Shown: positions 13,061 through 25,937, counted from the first letter of the stretch. The stretch is 64,000 nucleotides of DNA from Aplidium turbinatum (GCA_918807975.1 OU964932.1:18569501-18633500); one strand, 5' to 3'. Numbers and translations are program-made. Notes: generated by a model from the sequence alone, not told the origin.

Positions 13061-13391
13061 AAGGTCCGGTGCATTAAATAGCTGACTACTGTAGGTCCGG
13101 TAAATAAATTGCTGACTACTGTACTTCGATGAGCAATATATTTTACTTTGACGTTTGTATTACTTTTTCCGTTTTTCAGAGACACAAAAATTTGCACTTT
13201 TTATATCTAAGCTACTGCTCAAAACACTCGATTCCGATGAAGCTGGTAAGGTCAATAAAATGATTGAGCGACAAAGCGGGCGAAAGATTTTTGTAAAACA
13301 AAGAAAAATTACACGTTTTTGTCTCGATTTTGGGTGGGGCACGCAATCAAGTGCTCTCCCAAGATCCGCTACTGTTTGTACGATCAGTTGA

Positions 13392-13989
13392 ACAACATGA
13401 CTGCTAGAAATAAGATTGAAATGCTTAATTGCTTAAGTCTAGCTTCACAGGAGAACATTACCGCAGAAATGGCATAAAATTATGGCTACATGAAGGAAAT
13501 GCCGAAACAACGAAGCGAAAAGTGATGCATTGAGCGAACTGAACAGCTGAAGCCAACTTTATTGCAAACCGACACAAAAGTTGCTGCGGACGGCGGTTGG
13601 TCTAAGGCTAATGTAGGCAACCAAAGTAGTTCAACAAAGCATGCATGAAATTCATTTTTTCCGGACCTTTTGCAATGTAAAGTATCATAGCATCCAATAA
13701 TAAAGATTTTGCAACGGCTGAATCGATGCACTGCATGCATTGCATAAGCTGTTTAATCGGTTTTGAAATGGTTTTGAATCAAGGTGAAGTGCAAACAGTT
13801 TTTTATCAGTTTTAGTTGTGCTAAAATCACGTTCTCCACTAATTGTTGAAAATAGTTAAGTTTAGATTGATAAGTTAAAACATTTCTCATTTATGTAAAG
13901 TAGTAGCCTACTGTATATTAAGGTAAAGTAAAAGAGCACTTGTTTCATTTCTTTATATTATTATAAAGTTATTACAATTTTATTTTAGT
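13392..13989. other. intergenic, no feature recognised
   Basis: Short frames only. A weak resemblance of the preceding frame (13160-13250) to the receptor terminal exon is discussed under rejected items. Confidence 0.4.
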
Positions 13990-14180
13990 AGCAAAATGGC
14001 CCCCCTCAAAGTAAAAATACAAAAAAAAACTACTCGTTTTTCCTTTACAATATTATGCTAGGGGGAAAGTTGCCCGACTTCCCACCCTCTCGGAGCCCCT
14101 GGTTGGAGCATGAGGATCTCACTGGTACCGGGCCCAAATTATCCTCTCAATGGCCCTGTGCCTATACCACTAAACTCCGG
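13990..14180 (+). repeat. dispersed repeat with GGGCCC block, copy 2
   Basis: GGTACCGGGCCCAAATTATCC, cut short here, and CTCTCAATGGCCCTGTGCC are the complement of the block at 8105-8140. Ends are not defined. Confidence 0.3.
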
Positions 14181-14817
14181 GTAGTGGTACGTAGTTGAAA
14201 CATTATGCAAGCAAAATACTTCATCAAAACAAGGGTATCTACAGCTATAATTAATTGTAGATATCAAAAATCAAAACAAATGGAATTCATACCATACCAT
14301 CGATCATAAAAAACCATACCATCGATCACCTTGCCATCGATTAAATTCGAATTTAATTTATATATCGAATTGTAACCATCAAAAACATACTAAGAACTTT
14401 TTATATGGACCTTCACTCACCAAGCTAGATTCTAGCGTTTGTTTGTCTTCGGAGACTGGAAAAGCGGATTTTATTTGCCAAGTTTGAACGGCGTCTTACC
14501 AATGGTGGAAGGTTACTATCGGTCGAAACAGTTGTCCTCAACTCAGGCCACTTTGGTATCAAAGCAAACAGCAATCTTGTGCTTGCGGTGAACGTGAACA
14601 TTGCCTGATGATAACTAGTTCCGCTTCAGCTATCAGCCATAGACTATTTGTGAAAGCAGTCAGCACCAGTCGAATGTTATTGCGCAGCGTTTGGTTAAAT
14701 TTCAAGAGAAAAAAGTCAAGTTATAACTTAGATTTTGAGCATGCTTATTGTTTCAATGCAGTTGTTGGTTTTTAATTTTGTTTGCCCTTTTGCATGATGG
14801 AACAAAAGTGAAACAGG

Positions 14818-15523
14818 CAGTTGCGTACGCAGGGGGAGGGCCATTGTTGTGCCATGCTCTCCTCCAAAAATGTTGATTTTTTTAACGTTGTTGTGATTGT
14901 GTAGTGCAAATATGTTATTGTTCAAGAGTGGTCTTGAGTAGCAGGGTCGTATTAACCGCCCCTCGTTCTTGGGGAGAGGGAGATCACAGCTGTTTGGGGA
15001 CCCACTAATTTTTGTTTTGTTTAATAACAATTGAATCTAAAAATACAATGACATACACATTACGGTACGCAAAGACAGTGAGAGTTAACATTTCACCAGC
15101 AAATGGCCTCGGCTATTTTAAAGTTTAATCAGACTATACTGTAAAGTAGCGTTAGGCTTACTCTTGATAAAAAAAATGTCAAATTATATCGAACGCTCCC
15201 CTCTTCCAGTAAGAAATCCTGCGTACACTGAACGTACCGTCAATACGCGTGTTTCACTAGGTTGAGTAAGCTAACTGCGTCGTCTACGTAAAACATTATA
15301 TGCGACGTCAACAGTGTTAGATCACATATTTTGCATTCAATGCAAAAGTTATCTAAATGAGCAAACTATAGTTGCTGCAAATGGTAGGCTTACCTTACAC
15401 AATATAACTTACTATTGGTTATTAATTATTGGCAAATGGGTGTTATTTCAATTCGTTTTCGTTTCGATTCGAAAAAAAATTTAAATGCCCCTCCCCCTTT
15501 AGAAAATTCTGCGTACGCCACTG
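14818..15523. mobile_element. non-autonomous hAT element
   Basis: Ends CAGTTGCGTACGCAG and CTGCGTACGCCACTG, flanked by GAAACAGG and CAAACAGG (8 bp, one mismatch). An internal block near 15196-15230 repeats a decayed right end, suggesting a nested or duplicated terminus. No coding capacity is seen. Confidence 0.75.
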
Positions 15524-15681
15524 CAAACAGGCCAATGCAAAATAAAGTTTTGCTTTGCAGCGCTCGCCAAACGTGAATAGCGATAAATAGACGTAACTAT
15601 GTACGGTATAGCTTTCCATCTTCAATAACATCGAGGAACCAGAACAAAGGTTGAGATACAGCAGCGTCCATTTCATTCCTT

Positions 15682-15745
15682 ATAATAATGCCATGGTTTA
15701 TTTATTGTTGTTCTACAACTGCCAATGTCTTTTCGTGACAGGAAA
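15682..15745 (-). repeat. SINE family A tail fragment
   Basis: Only the tail block (AATAATGCCATGGTTTATTTATTG and following) matches the two longer copies. The tRNA-like head is absent. Confidence 0.35.
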
Positions 15746-15926
15746 TACTTTCAACTCATAATTTTTTTTTAATTTTTAATCAAAAGTTTTCACTCTTAAT
15801 TTTTGTATCAGTTTTACAATGTAAGTTTACCCTGTAAATTGAATGTAAAACACTTTCCAGAGAGCAGACGATGCATCACTGTATAAAGATTACATTTCGT
15901 TCACTGGGTTAGAATTACTGTTTTTG

Positions 15927-15934
15927 TATAAATA
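15927..15934 (+). promoter_or_regulatory. candidate TATA box of gene 2
   Basis: TATAAATA lies 74 bp before the proposed start codon of gene 2. The spacing would allow a short 5' leader. The region is AT-rich, so a chance match is quite possible. Confidence 0.25.
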
Positions 15935-16007
15935 AATTTAACTTTAACTTGTTTAGTCTTTTTTGTATGTGATTTTATTTCAAGTCATTAACGCAGTGCT
16001 CGGAGAC

Positions 16008-19000
16008 ATGCTACGATTGTTGGAGATTGTTGTCTTCTATATTATAACCTGTATGGTGAGAAACTTTTTTTTTACTTGAAGTATAGGCCTAATTTTCTTT
16101 CATTTTTAAGCGCTCTCTCAGAGAATCTTAGAAATAGGCTGCGGCGTCAGTATATGCAATTCACTGCAAAGAATAAAGGGAATCACGTACCAGTGTTGTC
16201 AGATGTTCTTACAATTTCTTGAATAAATGCTGTTGTAAAACATTGTTAATTTGAAAATCAGTTTTGTTACAACATATCGAATCAGATTTTCCTATTTGTT
16301 CCGTTTTTTTTTCATTGATAATAATTTATTTTTGAGAATCCTCGCCTATAAGCTACTGATGTTTGTTAAAAAAATATCCGTTGTTTTAACTTCCTGGTAT
16401 AACAAACACGGATTTCGAAAAATAACTTGGTGATAGGCTACCGGTACCTAAAATTGATTTCTAATACTGAAACTGGTAATCATGCTGCATATTTTGTAAT
16501 GAAAAGTTTAAATTTAAATATCTGGCATCCTTAATTATTATATTTAACTTTTGTTGACATTGCTTTGTACAGCCAGTGATGATTTATCTTTTCTCAGAGC
16601 ATCTGGATGTGGAGTGAAGTTGAAGGAGGACCCCATTCAATCCGGGTAAATACAATCATATAAGCTACGAATTAGATGTGTATGGTTTCAATTTTTTCCT
16701 ATTTTTGGTGACTTTTCTATGTGGCTAATACCACCTACGGTATAACCTACAACTGGTAAAACCTTCGTGAAAAAAAGCAGTGTTTCGGCAAAAAAAATGA
16801 AGAAAACACGGCATTGTCCTTTAAAAATCGAATTAGATGCAAATGCACCATAGCAAAAAGACAATGCATTGTTTTCTTTAAGTTTTTGTTCTCCTAAATA
16901 AAATCACCTGAACCCAGGTTCACAAGTAGGTTACCCTATGGAATGCTTGTCAAAAATACTGGAGAATGATAAAAACGTATCAATTATAAAGTAGGTTTTG
17001 CATTAGTTCACTGTTCAGAAAAGCCTCATCAAATATACCCTACAATGAAAACATCACAGAGTAGCATGTTAGTAAACATAGCTGCAGTATAGTGTTAATG
17101 GCAATGTTTGATAAAATGCAAATGCATTATTTTTTTATTTCCTTTGTCAAAATAATTATATTTACATCAGATATTGGGCCAGTTTCCATCAAACTGTATG
17201 AGACCAAAACTTGAAATTTTTCAAAATTTGCAGCATAAATAAGCTTTGAAAACATTAACTTGGTGTGGTTATATTACTAAACTTGTTACTATGCTACTTT
17301 ACTAATAATACCACTTCATTAAGATGCGGTGATTTATTGTTTTCATGACAATTGAAGAAACTACGATCAATCAACAAGAACTCCCCCACTAGATCCCCAC
17401 AAGTAGATGCCTGCCCCCACCTACAGAAACCCCCAGGGAGCACAACCCAACTGTATTTTATGAGAATTGGTGGCACAAACCGTTTCTGCTGCGGGTGCCC
17501 AGCTGGATATAAAGTCGCAGGACTTTGCATGTAGCTAAGTCTGGTGGTATAGTGGAATTTATATTAATATTTGAATAATGTCTGTGAAATTGATTGTTAT
17601 GATTTAACAGGCTGGAGAATTTATATCAGTTTTAATCCAGTATTCTATAAATACCATTTGTTAGTAATACTATAAATACCATTCATACCAGATATTCATA
17701 ACAAACCATCTCATACCAGAGTGCCCAGTAACCAAGTTTCAAGGAGGATACCTCACAGCCCACCAATGCAACAACATTCTCATGGATTGACTAAATAAAA
17801 ACTGCTTGGACTTATGTATAGAGTCATACGAAACAACAACAACTACACACCAGATGCCAAATGTGACCGACTGTATGAAACAGCGGTTTCCAAACCTTTT
17901 TTCAATAAAACGCTATCTGAAAAACATAAAAAACACAGTACAAAAACGCAAATAAAAGTCCAAAAATGCAAAATTTACCATTTGGCACGTTCATCACTGA
18001 AAGGGAGTGTATTTATTATGCTATATTTACCCTACCAACATAAATTCATAATAATTGGCCTAACTAAATGTTTTGTGCAGCCCAGGCAAACTTACTACAA
18101 CCTATTGCGAACCGTGCCCATCTGGCACATACATCGTGGACATGGCGCATGACAGACAGACTTGCACAGTTGACGACCTGGATTGTCCAGAAGAGATGAT
18201 CAAGATAGCTTCTGAATTCGATTCTGCTCCACGGTAAATAAACGTTGTTGACGTCAGTTAGTTCAACTAGAACTATTTTAGATTTTGACTTGAAGTATTT
18301 GCTTTGAAATACGCGCCCGGCTCAAGATCACGCGGCGCTGGTTCGACTCTCGGGGTGTGCGCTTGAGCAACGCATTTCAAGACTGCTCTCCATTTAGCGG
18401 CACCTAGCGAATGGAATAATTCTCCGCCAACAACACTTCAACAATTGGAAACTTCACTCTGTCGATCTCGGTAACTGGCCTTGCGTCAAAAGCCTCTACA
18501 AGTATGCGAAACTACCAGGAATAACTTATCAAAGCTTTGTCAGTCCGAGGATAAAGATTCAAAAACCAAACCAATTAAATTGTTGCAAGGTTATCTTTTT
18601 TTGGCTGTTTTTATTTTGTTTTTGTGAGTGTGAAAAGTTTTGGGTTTGTGGTATTGAATCGCAATTTTAGTATCTTTAGCAATAACACTGTTTGTTGTAA
18701 GTAATGATGTCACATCATTGCTGTTTTATGTAAACATGTAAAATAACTTAATTTTATCAACCAGGTGCGATTGTCCAAGCGGACGATTTAAGACAGACTC
18801 GGGTTCTTGCCAGCCCCATACCCCTTGTCCACCTGGAGAGGGAGTTGATTACCCCGGCACCCCGGAAAGAGATACAACTTGTGGAAAGTGCCCCACTGGT
18901 TATGAGTCCTCTTATTCTTCCTCGACTGATACTTGTGTTCTGAAATCAGAGTAAATATACTGTACAGTGTACACAAGTTACATGTATTTCTGGACTTTAA

Positions 19001-22000
19001 GATGCTTCTTATCTAGTTTAACTTTCCCCGCATATTGCGACTGTGCTAAATTATTTTTACTTCGTATAAGCCCGTTCTCGAGCACACTTTAAGGTTTGTC
19101 ACCCGTGCCTTTTTTAACTCTGTGTTGTGTTACGGCAGTGATTTATTGCTTTAATACCAGAATCAAAGCCAAACTGTACTGACAGAATACAATTTCGCTC
19201 TTGTTTGGACCAAGACAATCGTTTTGAGCAGTCCTAACAGTGTATTTGTTTCTATTTGAAACATCTTTGTAACAACTTACCCCTGAAGTTCAACAACGTG
19301 GTGCAAAAATTCAAAATGACACCTTGATTTCAATTTTAGTTTACAAACAAAGTATTCAATTTACTAAAAAAGTACACATCGACAAACGATAAAGCAAAGT
19401 TCTGAAGACCAACAGAAACAATTTTATTGAAGTTAGTTGTATTTCGACCACAAGATAAAAAACAGAAGTATATTAACTTTTTGCCTCGTTTCCCGCTATA
19501 CAGTATATTCTATAAACGAATTCAACATTGTTAATAATGGAGTAATCACAATTTTGGATAAAAATCGTCAAGTTAAAAGCTACCAATACTTACAAAATTC
19601 AAAAGTTTTTGTTGTTGATTTAATTGCAATCGTTTTTATTCAAAAATTTCACCAGCTGAACGAAGAGTTGGAAATAGCTTGCAATAAATCTGGTTAAGCT
19701 TGGTTATTTTATATTTTTATAAACAAAGCTTAAGCTAATACTCAACTGCCAATACTAACCAATATATGGCACACTTGGAAGTCTGTTTCCAGGTTTCTTT
19801 TACTCCAGCAAATGTTGTCAGTATGTCGCCTGCTTGTAATAAAGCGCTGACAACAACGCAGATCTAGGAGGGGCATGGCGTTGTATGAAAACTCGCTACT
19901 TTAAATACGAGAAGTGTGCAAAAAATTTGGTTTGTGATGGTTTAATGGTTGGAGTTAGCAGTGTTAATTTCGAGATAATGATAGCGTATTATGATTATCC
20001 TACGTCAACGCCAAATGTGCCACTGAAAGCTCTACTTGCTTTGTTTTCCAATTGGCGTGAAACATGTTGCGTTGTTTTATTAATTTTTATGAAAAAAAGC
20101 TACGACATTTTTTTTCATTTAAACTTCGCAACAGTAATTTTTTTAACACTTTCTTCACTATTTTTTTGAACAATGCAAAAAGTTTTGTAAGTGAATATCA
20201 TGTCTATTTCAAAAGGAAATTTAGTAATTGGTAACTGATTCAAAAATAACATGTAGATTTACATTCAATAACTATAAAAAGTAAGTGGTCTGCTCTTTAT
20301 ATATAGGAGCAATACACCTGCAGCACCAATAGAAGAAAACGAGGGAAACACAACAAACTCCTTCACAACTGTGGTACACGCCTTAGCTAAAGGTAAGCTT
20401 ATTGTGGTGAGTTTATTGGCTCGAAGGCAAAGACGTTTTAAAACTTGTACTGAATCTTATTTCTGCTTGGCACTCAAGCATGGAATGGATTCGGGTAATG
20501 ATGTAGGCCTACTGGGTTGCACCTCTATACGACTCCACAGTCTAACTGTAAGCCCTTATAGGTACTTTGCTGCGCTAATAGAATGATTAATCGTTTTCTT
20601 TTTAGAAGCTTATATTGGATTGTGGGATATCGTCATCATATCGTCATCCATAGCGGGTATATTGGCTTTTGTCCTATTTGTGCTTGCAATGATAAAGATA
20701 TTCCAGGTAGAACGACTAGCAGCAGCCAGGTGCCGATCCTTGAAAGTAAGTTCTTCAATCGGTGCCATGAACGTTTGAGTTTTGATAGCCATAGACATAC
20801 ACAGACTATTTTAACAAAATATCTTGAGGTAAGTCTAATGTTGCGTGCGCACGCCTTGTAGGGGAGACCGGGGCAAGTTGTGCAACGGGGCAAGTTGTGC
20901 AATTCCCCGTTTGAAAGGAAATAAAGAGCGTAATGAATCTTTAACGCCATTATTATATTTTACCTATAATGCCTTTAAAGCACGTGAATTGCAGTTATCA
21001 GTTTTTTGGGCAGGTTAGGCTTGATCAACGACTTAAGGTGTTTAGGTCTTAGGATCTAAATTCGGATGCAAACGAAATTTTGATTTTTTGGATGCACAAT
21101 AGAACTAGTCAAACTTTAGCAGTAGGGGTCAGTAGACATGTGATGTAGTTGTATTTTCGCAGGTGAAATTTTTTTGTACATTTGTTAGTTTTCTTGAAAT
21201 TTTTGTTCTTTAAAAAAAGTGTGAATGGGGCAAGTTGTGCAATTGATGACGGGGCAAGTTGTGCAACTGTAATATGATCGTAATATGTTGCTCAACTTGC
21301 CCCTGGCACTAGTGTTGCTCAACTTACCCCATGGTGCTACACAGCTTGCCCACCATGGTGTTGCACAACTTGCCCCGGAAAAATAATCCGGGGCAAGTTG
21401 CGCAATCGTTACTTAAACTTGAATACAGTGCAAAATAATAAATAAAACCAACCAGTTTTTGTCTTAAAACTTGGCTTATTAGCATGTTTTTGAAATGCAA
21501 TACTTGAGTCTTCGAAAAAGTTAGTAAAATAAAAAAAAATTAGATTTAAAAAAAAAACCTGCTCAACTTGCCCCGGTCTCCCCTACACAGTATATAATTA
21601 TATCAAAAAAAAATTATATATAATTATATATACTCTATGTACGCCTATCCCAGACAGCAAAGTCCCTCATTTTTACATTGATTCAACGTCCGCAGGTGTT
21701 GAATCAATGTAAAAATGACGGATTTACTGTCTGGGATAGGCTAACCCATTTCTGTAAGTTTTTATCACTGCAGTGAATTTTAATGTTGATCTCATAAAAA
21801 ATAACAAGAAAAATAAACGACAGTTTTATGGTAATTCGTTTGCAACGTCTATTGCAACGTTAATGTTTGGCAATTCTATAGCTGAACCTTTGTCGGCAAC
21901 AATTGTAAAGCAATCAGTGACATTAAACACGACATGGAGTGCCAGCATAATTTTGAAATGTTTTCGGAAAAAAAGTCCAATACGTGTTGTTTCGTTGTTT

Positions 22001-25000
22001 TGAAACAAACAGCCGTTCTAATAATGGAATGAGGTTAAAAAGAATATGGCAAGGTATTAAAAAAAGCAAGGAAACTTGTGAATGAAAATTTAAAGATTAC
22101 CAAATTTTATCGACATCTCAATTTTAATCGTTGCTGTTTGAGAGAAAGAATTCTTTCAAAAAGTGTACAGTTTTCACCACCTATCCGCTCATTTCGTGGT
22201 TTTCAATTAGCATCTAAACACGATTTTGAATTTTTTAAATTCCGCATCATTTGTAGACGCCTTAGTCTCACCACAATGCCACAAACACTTTGACTATTAC
22301 AATTTTCAAAACAACAGTCCATTACCATTGCAGTGACGTTTTCTTTTTGTATTTTTTGCGAGTTTACGTGTATCCAAATGCTTTTTTCGATCAAAAAAAA
22401 AAAACAATAGGAAAATTACATTCAAGCAGTGTTAGCATTTTATTTGTATTTTATATTTATATTTCTATTAACCAAAATAACAACTGCATTTCATATCTTC
22501 AGAGACTTCCTTCCAGACTATACAATTCCTATCTTGAAAAATCCAGAGCTTTTGGTTCTAGTAGAAGACAACCGGACAGCACTGGCGCCACAAATCAAGA
22601 CAGCAGGTTTCCGCATGATATGCTACTTAAACTATGCAAATTAAGAGCCTCTGCACATAGATTGCTACAGAGCAATTCAAATTATTTTGTTTTGAGATAA
22701 ATGTCTTTCAAACGTTCAATCTCAGAGCACTAAATGAGACTTTGAGGGATCTTCAAAGCGGAAATGGCCAGGTTGAAGACGGAAACACTAGGGCTATGAC
22801 ATTTTCTATGTTTTTCATTTAACACTTCCTGTATCATCAGTAGATGAACTTTTGTATAAAATAACAAAAAAGGACCTAATTCCTCTCAATGTTCAAAAAA
22901 GATTTGTTGATTCAACATAGTGACACACCATTTGTTTCTCGGCTGCAGAGAAACATATAGTTGATTGGATGGTGTTGATAGTCCGGAAGAACGCTCTCTT
23001 CTTCACAATAGTGACACACTTTTCGAAAACTGTTATTGTTTACTTTTATGTTTTGTGACGTTTCACTTTGCTGTAAACTGATTGTTGACGTTATACAGAG
23101 CAAGTTTGCTTTCACCAAGTTTGGAAAGAGAAAATCGTCAAGAACGAAACAGTCCTGGAGTCCCAATTCTCTTTGCTGTACAACAACCACCTTCAATTAG
23201 CGAATACCATAAAACAAGTAAGACAAATCTGTTGGTGAATGCTCGGAATATGCGTCTCTTCTTATATAACGCTTCACCTGGACCAGTGGTTCTTAACTTG
23301 AGGCCCGCAAAAGCTTCAAGGGAGTTCATAAATACATTTATTTCAAGCAAGTACTAAGTTTTAAACACTAGATCACATATGGGCTAAAGGTGAAATGGAA
23401 ACTCACCACGCTAAATTACTATATATAGTAACAACTTAACAAGGCGTTCTGACTAACCCTAAGGTACGTTTATTGCACTGATGAGTCCTTGAGGTCGAAA
23501 CAGTGACGTCTGTGTCTGCATGTTTAAGTTGAATTGTAAGTAGTTTCGCAAAATATTCACGGTTCAAGGTCCCCTTATGACGTTAAAAGTTTTAAAAGAA
23601 ACCACTGATGTAGACAAATCTTGAATGCGACTGCAAAGTATAACGACTCACTTTACAATGTAGATGTTAACGACCTGTTTTATCGACTCACTTTCGTACA
23701 CGTAAATAAAAGTTTACTTTGCTTATAGCCTACTAAGAAATGGAATGCTCAGATAGCAAACAACTCTTGCAATGACGTCGGAAAAAAAACAATGTTTTGC
23801 AAATTTGTAAAAGGGAGGTTATTTTAATGTAAAGTACTGTAGTTAAAGTAAATTTGTTACCGGTATACACGTGATCTTTATATGTTGTCAACTTACCTGT
23901 GCCCTTTGGTAGGCGACGAAGAATGTGTTCTAGAAGCAAACGGATAGGTAACAAGCGTGATACATTGTATCAGTAGAGAAAGAACATGTTACGATTTGTA
24001 TAATTCAGAGAACCAAAGTGCAGTGAAGAAATCAAACTTCTTACCTTCAACCACTCACTAATTTTTTGTTGATGAGGCTTGACTGGAAAAACTCGGTCTC
24101 GTGTGAAAAGGGCGCATCCATGCTTGTCTCGACAGGGTAGGCCGATGAAACGGGTGTCTTGGTCAGGGGTGAACAAACAGAACACAAATTGTCTATAGTC
24201 GCCATTTGTTTTTCCATTCATGACTGGTCCAGTTGATGATGGAGGTGTCTTGCTTGTCAGCTTTATAAATTGATGTATACTAAAATTTGCTTTGATTTGT
24301 GAATTAGTGGTAATAGGTTAGCCTGCTTTAGTTTTTGGGTGCTCATGTTTTTTTTTTTGGATTAACAATTGTTTTTGTTTTTTAAGTGAATCAACTCAAA
24401 TTGGCACTTTGCAAGAGTGTTTCTGATGAAGATACAAATATGCTTTACCGGCACTTTTCTGCCATTACAAACCCGCAACAAGGGGCCTATCTTGAAGATT
24501 TGCGCCATAGTAAGTTGACGAGTAAACTCTTTTTTTGTTAAAAAGAGTAGGACAGGGTAAAAAGAACCGTTGCTTGACATGTTCGTTTTGCTTGGGTGCC
24601 TTCAACCTGTTAGTTTAAACTTGAAGCAAATGCTGAGCATTTGTGTTCTTGCGATTGCTCAAACTAGCTAGGCAGAGCTTAGAGAAGGGTAAAAACAGGA
24701 AGCGTTTTATGTTTTCGTTTTCATTTCTTTGTTAGCGCAATGCAAACTTTGCTTTGACTGTGTTTTCACATTCATTGTTAAATATATTGGCAAATACTAC
24801 ACCACGGAAAGCAACGATTTATATGCAAACATAATTTTTTTAAAACAATAAATTTTCATAGACAGATAAAACAAAGTAACTTTAACGGGTTTAACATAAT
24901 TACACAAAAAATATAGCATAATTAAAATAAACTCAAACGTTTTCGACACGTACTTGTGTCCTCATCAGGAATTACAAATCTGCAATAGCCTATATACATA

Positions 25001-25937
25001 AAATGAGAATTATAAGATAAATCTGACTATGCACTATTTTCAGTTCGGAGTGTCGTTACAGTTATAGTGCATAGTCAGATTTATCTTATAATTCTCATTT
25101 TATGTATGTTGCAGATTTGTAATTCCTGATGAGGACACAAGTACGTGTCGAAAATGTCTGAGTTTATTTTAATTATGTTATATTTTTTGTGTAATACATT
25201 ATGTTAAACCTGTTAAAGTTACTTTGTTTTGTCTGTCTATGGTTCAACAAAGCGAACTCTCTACGAGTTACGCTTTATCACTTTAATAAATTTTCTGATT
25301 TAGAGGAAGGCTTTTTGCGCACAGCCACATATATATTCTATTACAGTAGGGGCCCTCAAATCGAGGTCCAAAAGAGTAAGGGCTTCTCGATGGATTAACA
25401 TTTTTCGGTTTCTGGGTTGTTGATTAGGTTTGTTTGTTTTTGTTGGTAAATTTTCAATGAAAAATAGCTGTTTGTCCAAACGCCAATGCAATTAAAACGT
25501 GCTTACAACAATAAAATGGCTGACTTATTCGTTTCAATGTTGTACCGTGTTTTGTTTCACGATTATTTGTTTTAAAAATTGGCAGGGCTTCCATTGTAAT
25601 GAAATCTTGCTGTGTCTATACTTTATGCAGCAGTTAATGTTATGAATTATGCCAAAATATTTGAAGTTTAAAACGTTTGTTCTAACCTGTAGGCCTGTTT
25701 GCTATCATATTTGGCGTGGACACTAACTGTTTGCAACTGAAAATTGATGCAGAATCATATTTTTTAGATGTCAGAACGGGAAGTGAAAGATTTTGCTCTG
25801 TTTTCGAGAAATTGGTAGAAACACTTGGATCTGACTCTTTTCATCCCGAAGCAATTCATCAGTATTTTGAAACAGCCTTCAATCGTCGTTTAGCTGAAGT
25901 TGTTGAACCATTTTTATCAGATCCGTCACATTCTTAG
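16008..25937 (+). CDS. TNF-receptor-superfamily-like type I membrane receptor, gene 2 (complete)
   Basis: Eleven exons: 16008-16055, 16598-16645, 17427-17530, 18081-18233, 18765-18950, 20307-20392, 20606-20745, 22503-22606, 23099-23217, 24387-24509, 25768-25937. They sum to 1281 nt, or 426 codons plus TAG. Exons 1-2 give a signal peptide (MLRLLEIVVFYIITCM, then a short hydrophobic run and SEVEGG). Exons 3-5 (residues about 50-175) hold TNFR cysteine-rich repeats (CCGCPAGY, YCEPCPSGTY, CDCPSG, CGKCPTGYES). Exon 6 is a Thr/Asn-rich stalk. Exon 7 has the membrane span at about residues 217-238, followed by a basic stop-transfer region. Exons 8-9 are a Ser/Arg/Pro-rich tail. Exons 10-11 are the conserved C-terminal domain (MLYRHFSAI..., ERFCSVFEKLVETLGSDSF). 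The 186-bp CRD exon has exactly the length of its gene 1 counterpart. The weakest call is the donor after exon 8 (GTTTCC), chosen because both phases then fit. Exons 1-3 rest on phase and composition. Confidence 0.82.
18305..18577 (+). repeat. tRNA-derived SINE (family B), copy 1
   Basis: GC-rich head with a B-box match (TGGTTCGACTCT), then a conserved body (GCAACGCATTTCAAGACTG, ATGGAATAATTC) and a 3' end rich in CCAAACCAA. An inverted copy is at 57425-57698. It lies in the gene 2 intron between exons 4 and 5. Confidence 0.72.
20861..21583. mobile_element. non-autonomous DNA transposon with GGGGCAAGTTG repeats
   Basis: Terminal inverted repeats GGGGAGACCGGGGCAAGTTG and its complement, flanked by TA on both sides. 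GGGGCAAGTTGTGCAA or its complement recurs inside (near 20880, 21230, 21250, 21290-21400). It has no ORF and lies in the gene 2 intron after the membrane exon. TA flanks suggest, but do not prove, a Tc/mariner-type insertion. Confidence 0.75.
21643..21740. mobile_element. short palindromic MITE, copy 5
   Basis: Best copy: the ends CCTATCCCAGACAG and CTGTCTGGGATAGG are perfect inverted repeats and the interior folds almost completely. It lies in the gene 2 intron after the membrane exon, just beyond another inserted element. Confidence 0.72.
23283..23315 (+). mobile_element. hAT-like terminus fragment
   Basis: CAGTGGTTCTTAACTTGAGG resembles a hAT left end, but no partner terminus was found nearby. 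Confidence 0.3.
23897..24221 (-). CDS. possible antisense two-exon gene piece inside a gene 2 intron
   Basis: On the minus strand, inside the gene 2 intron 23218-24386, an ATG at 24221 opens 59 codons (MNGKTNGDYRQFVFCLFTP..., then DKHGCALFTRDRVFPVKPHQQK) ending at a consensus donor AAG|GTAAGA at 24045. A second short open exon (23897-23929) lies between a good acceptor (CTTCTAG) and donor (CACAG|GTAAGT), in matching phase 0. The protein is not recognised. No further downstream exon was identified, so it may be part of a nested gene, a pseudogene or chance. Confidence 0.22.
24857..25241. mobile_element. foldback element (complete)
   Basis: Two arms of about 170-180 bp, inverted around a loop of about 28 bp (25037-25064). 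The arms include CATAGACAGATAAAACAAAG, CTCAAACGTTTTCGACACG and CCTCATCAGGAATTACAAATC. It lies in the last intron of gene 2. Half-copies are at 26797-26985 and, inverted, at the ends of the R arms. Confidence 0.8.

Noticed and set aside
13160-13250. Frame after a TTTTTCAG acceptor (KFALFISKLLLKTLDSDEAG) resembling the receptor terminal exon
   Set aside because: Only a loose spacing match (F..F..KL..T..SD), no matching upstream exons, and the following sequence does not continue the domain.
24387-25937. Death domain call for the receptor C-terminus
   Set aside because: Position and helical look fit, but the conserved residues do not match the death-domain pattern I know, so it was left unnamed.
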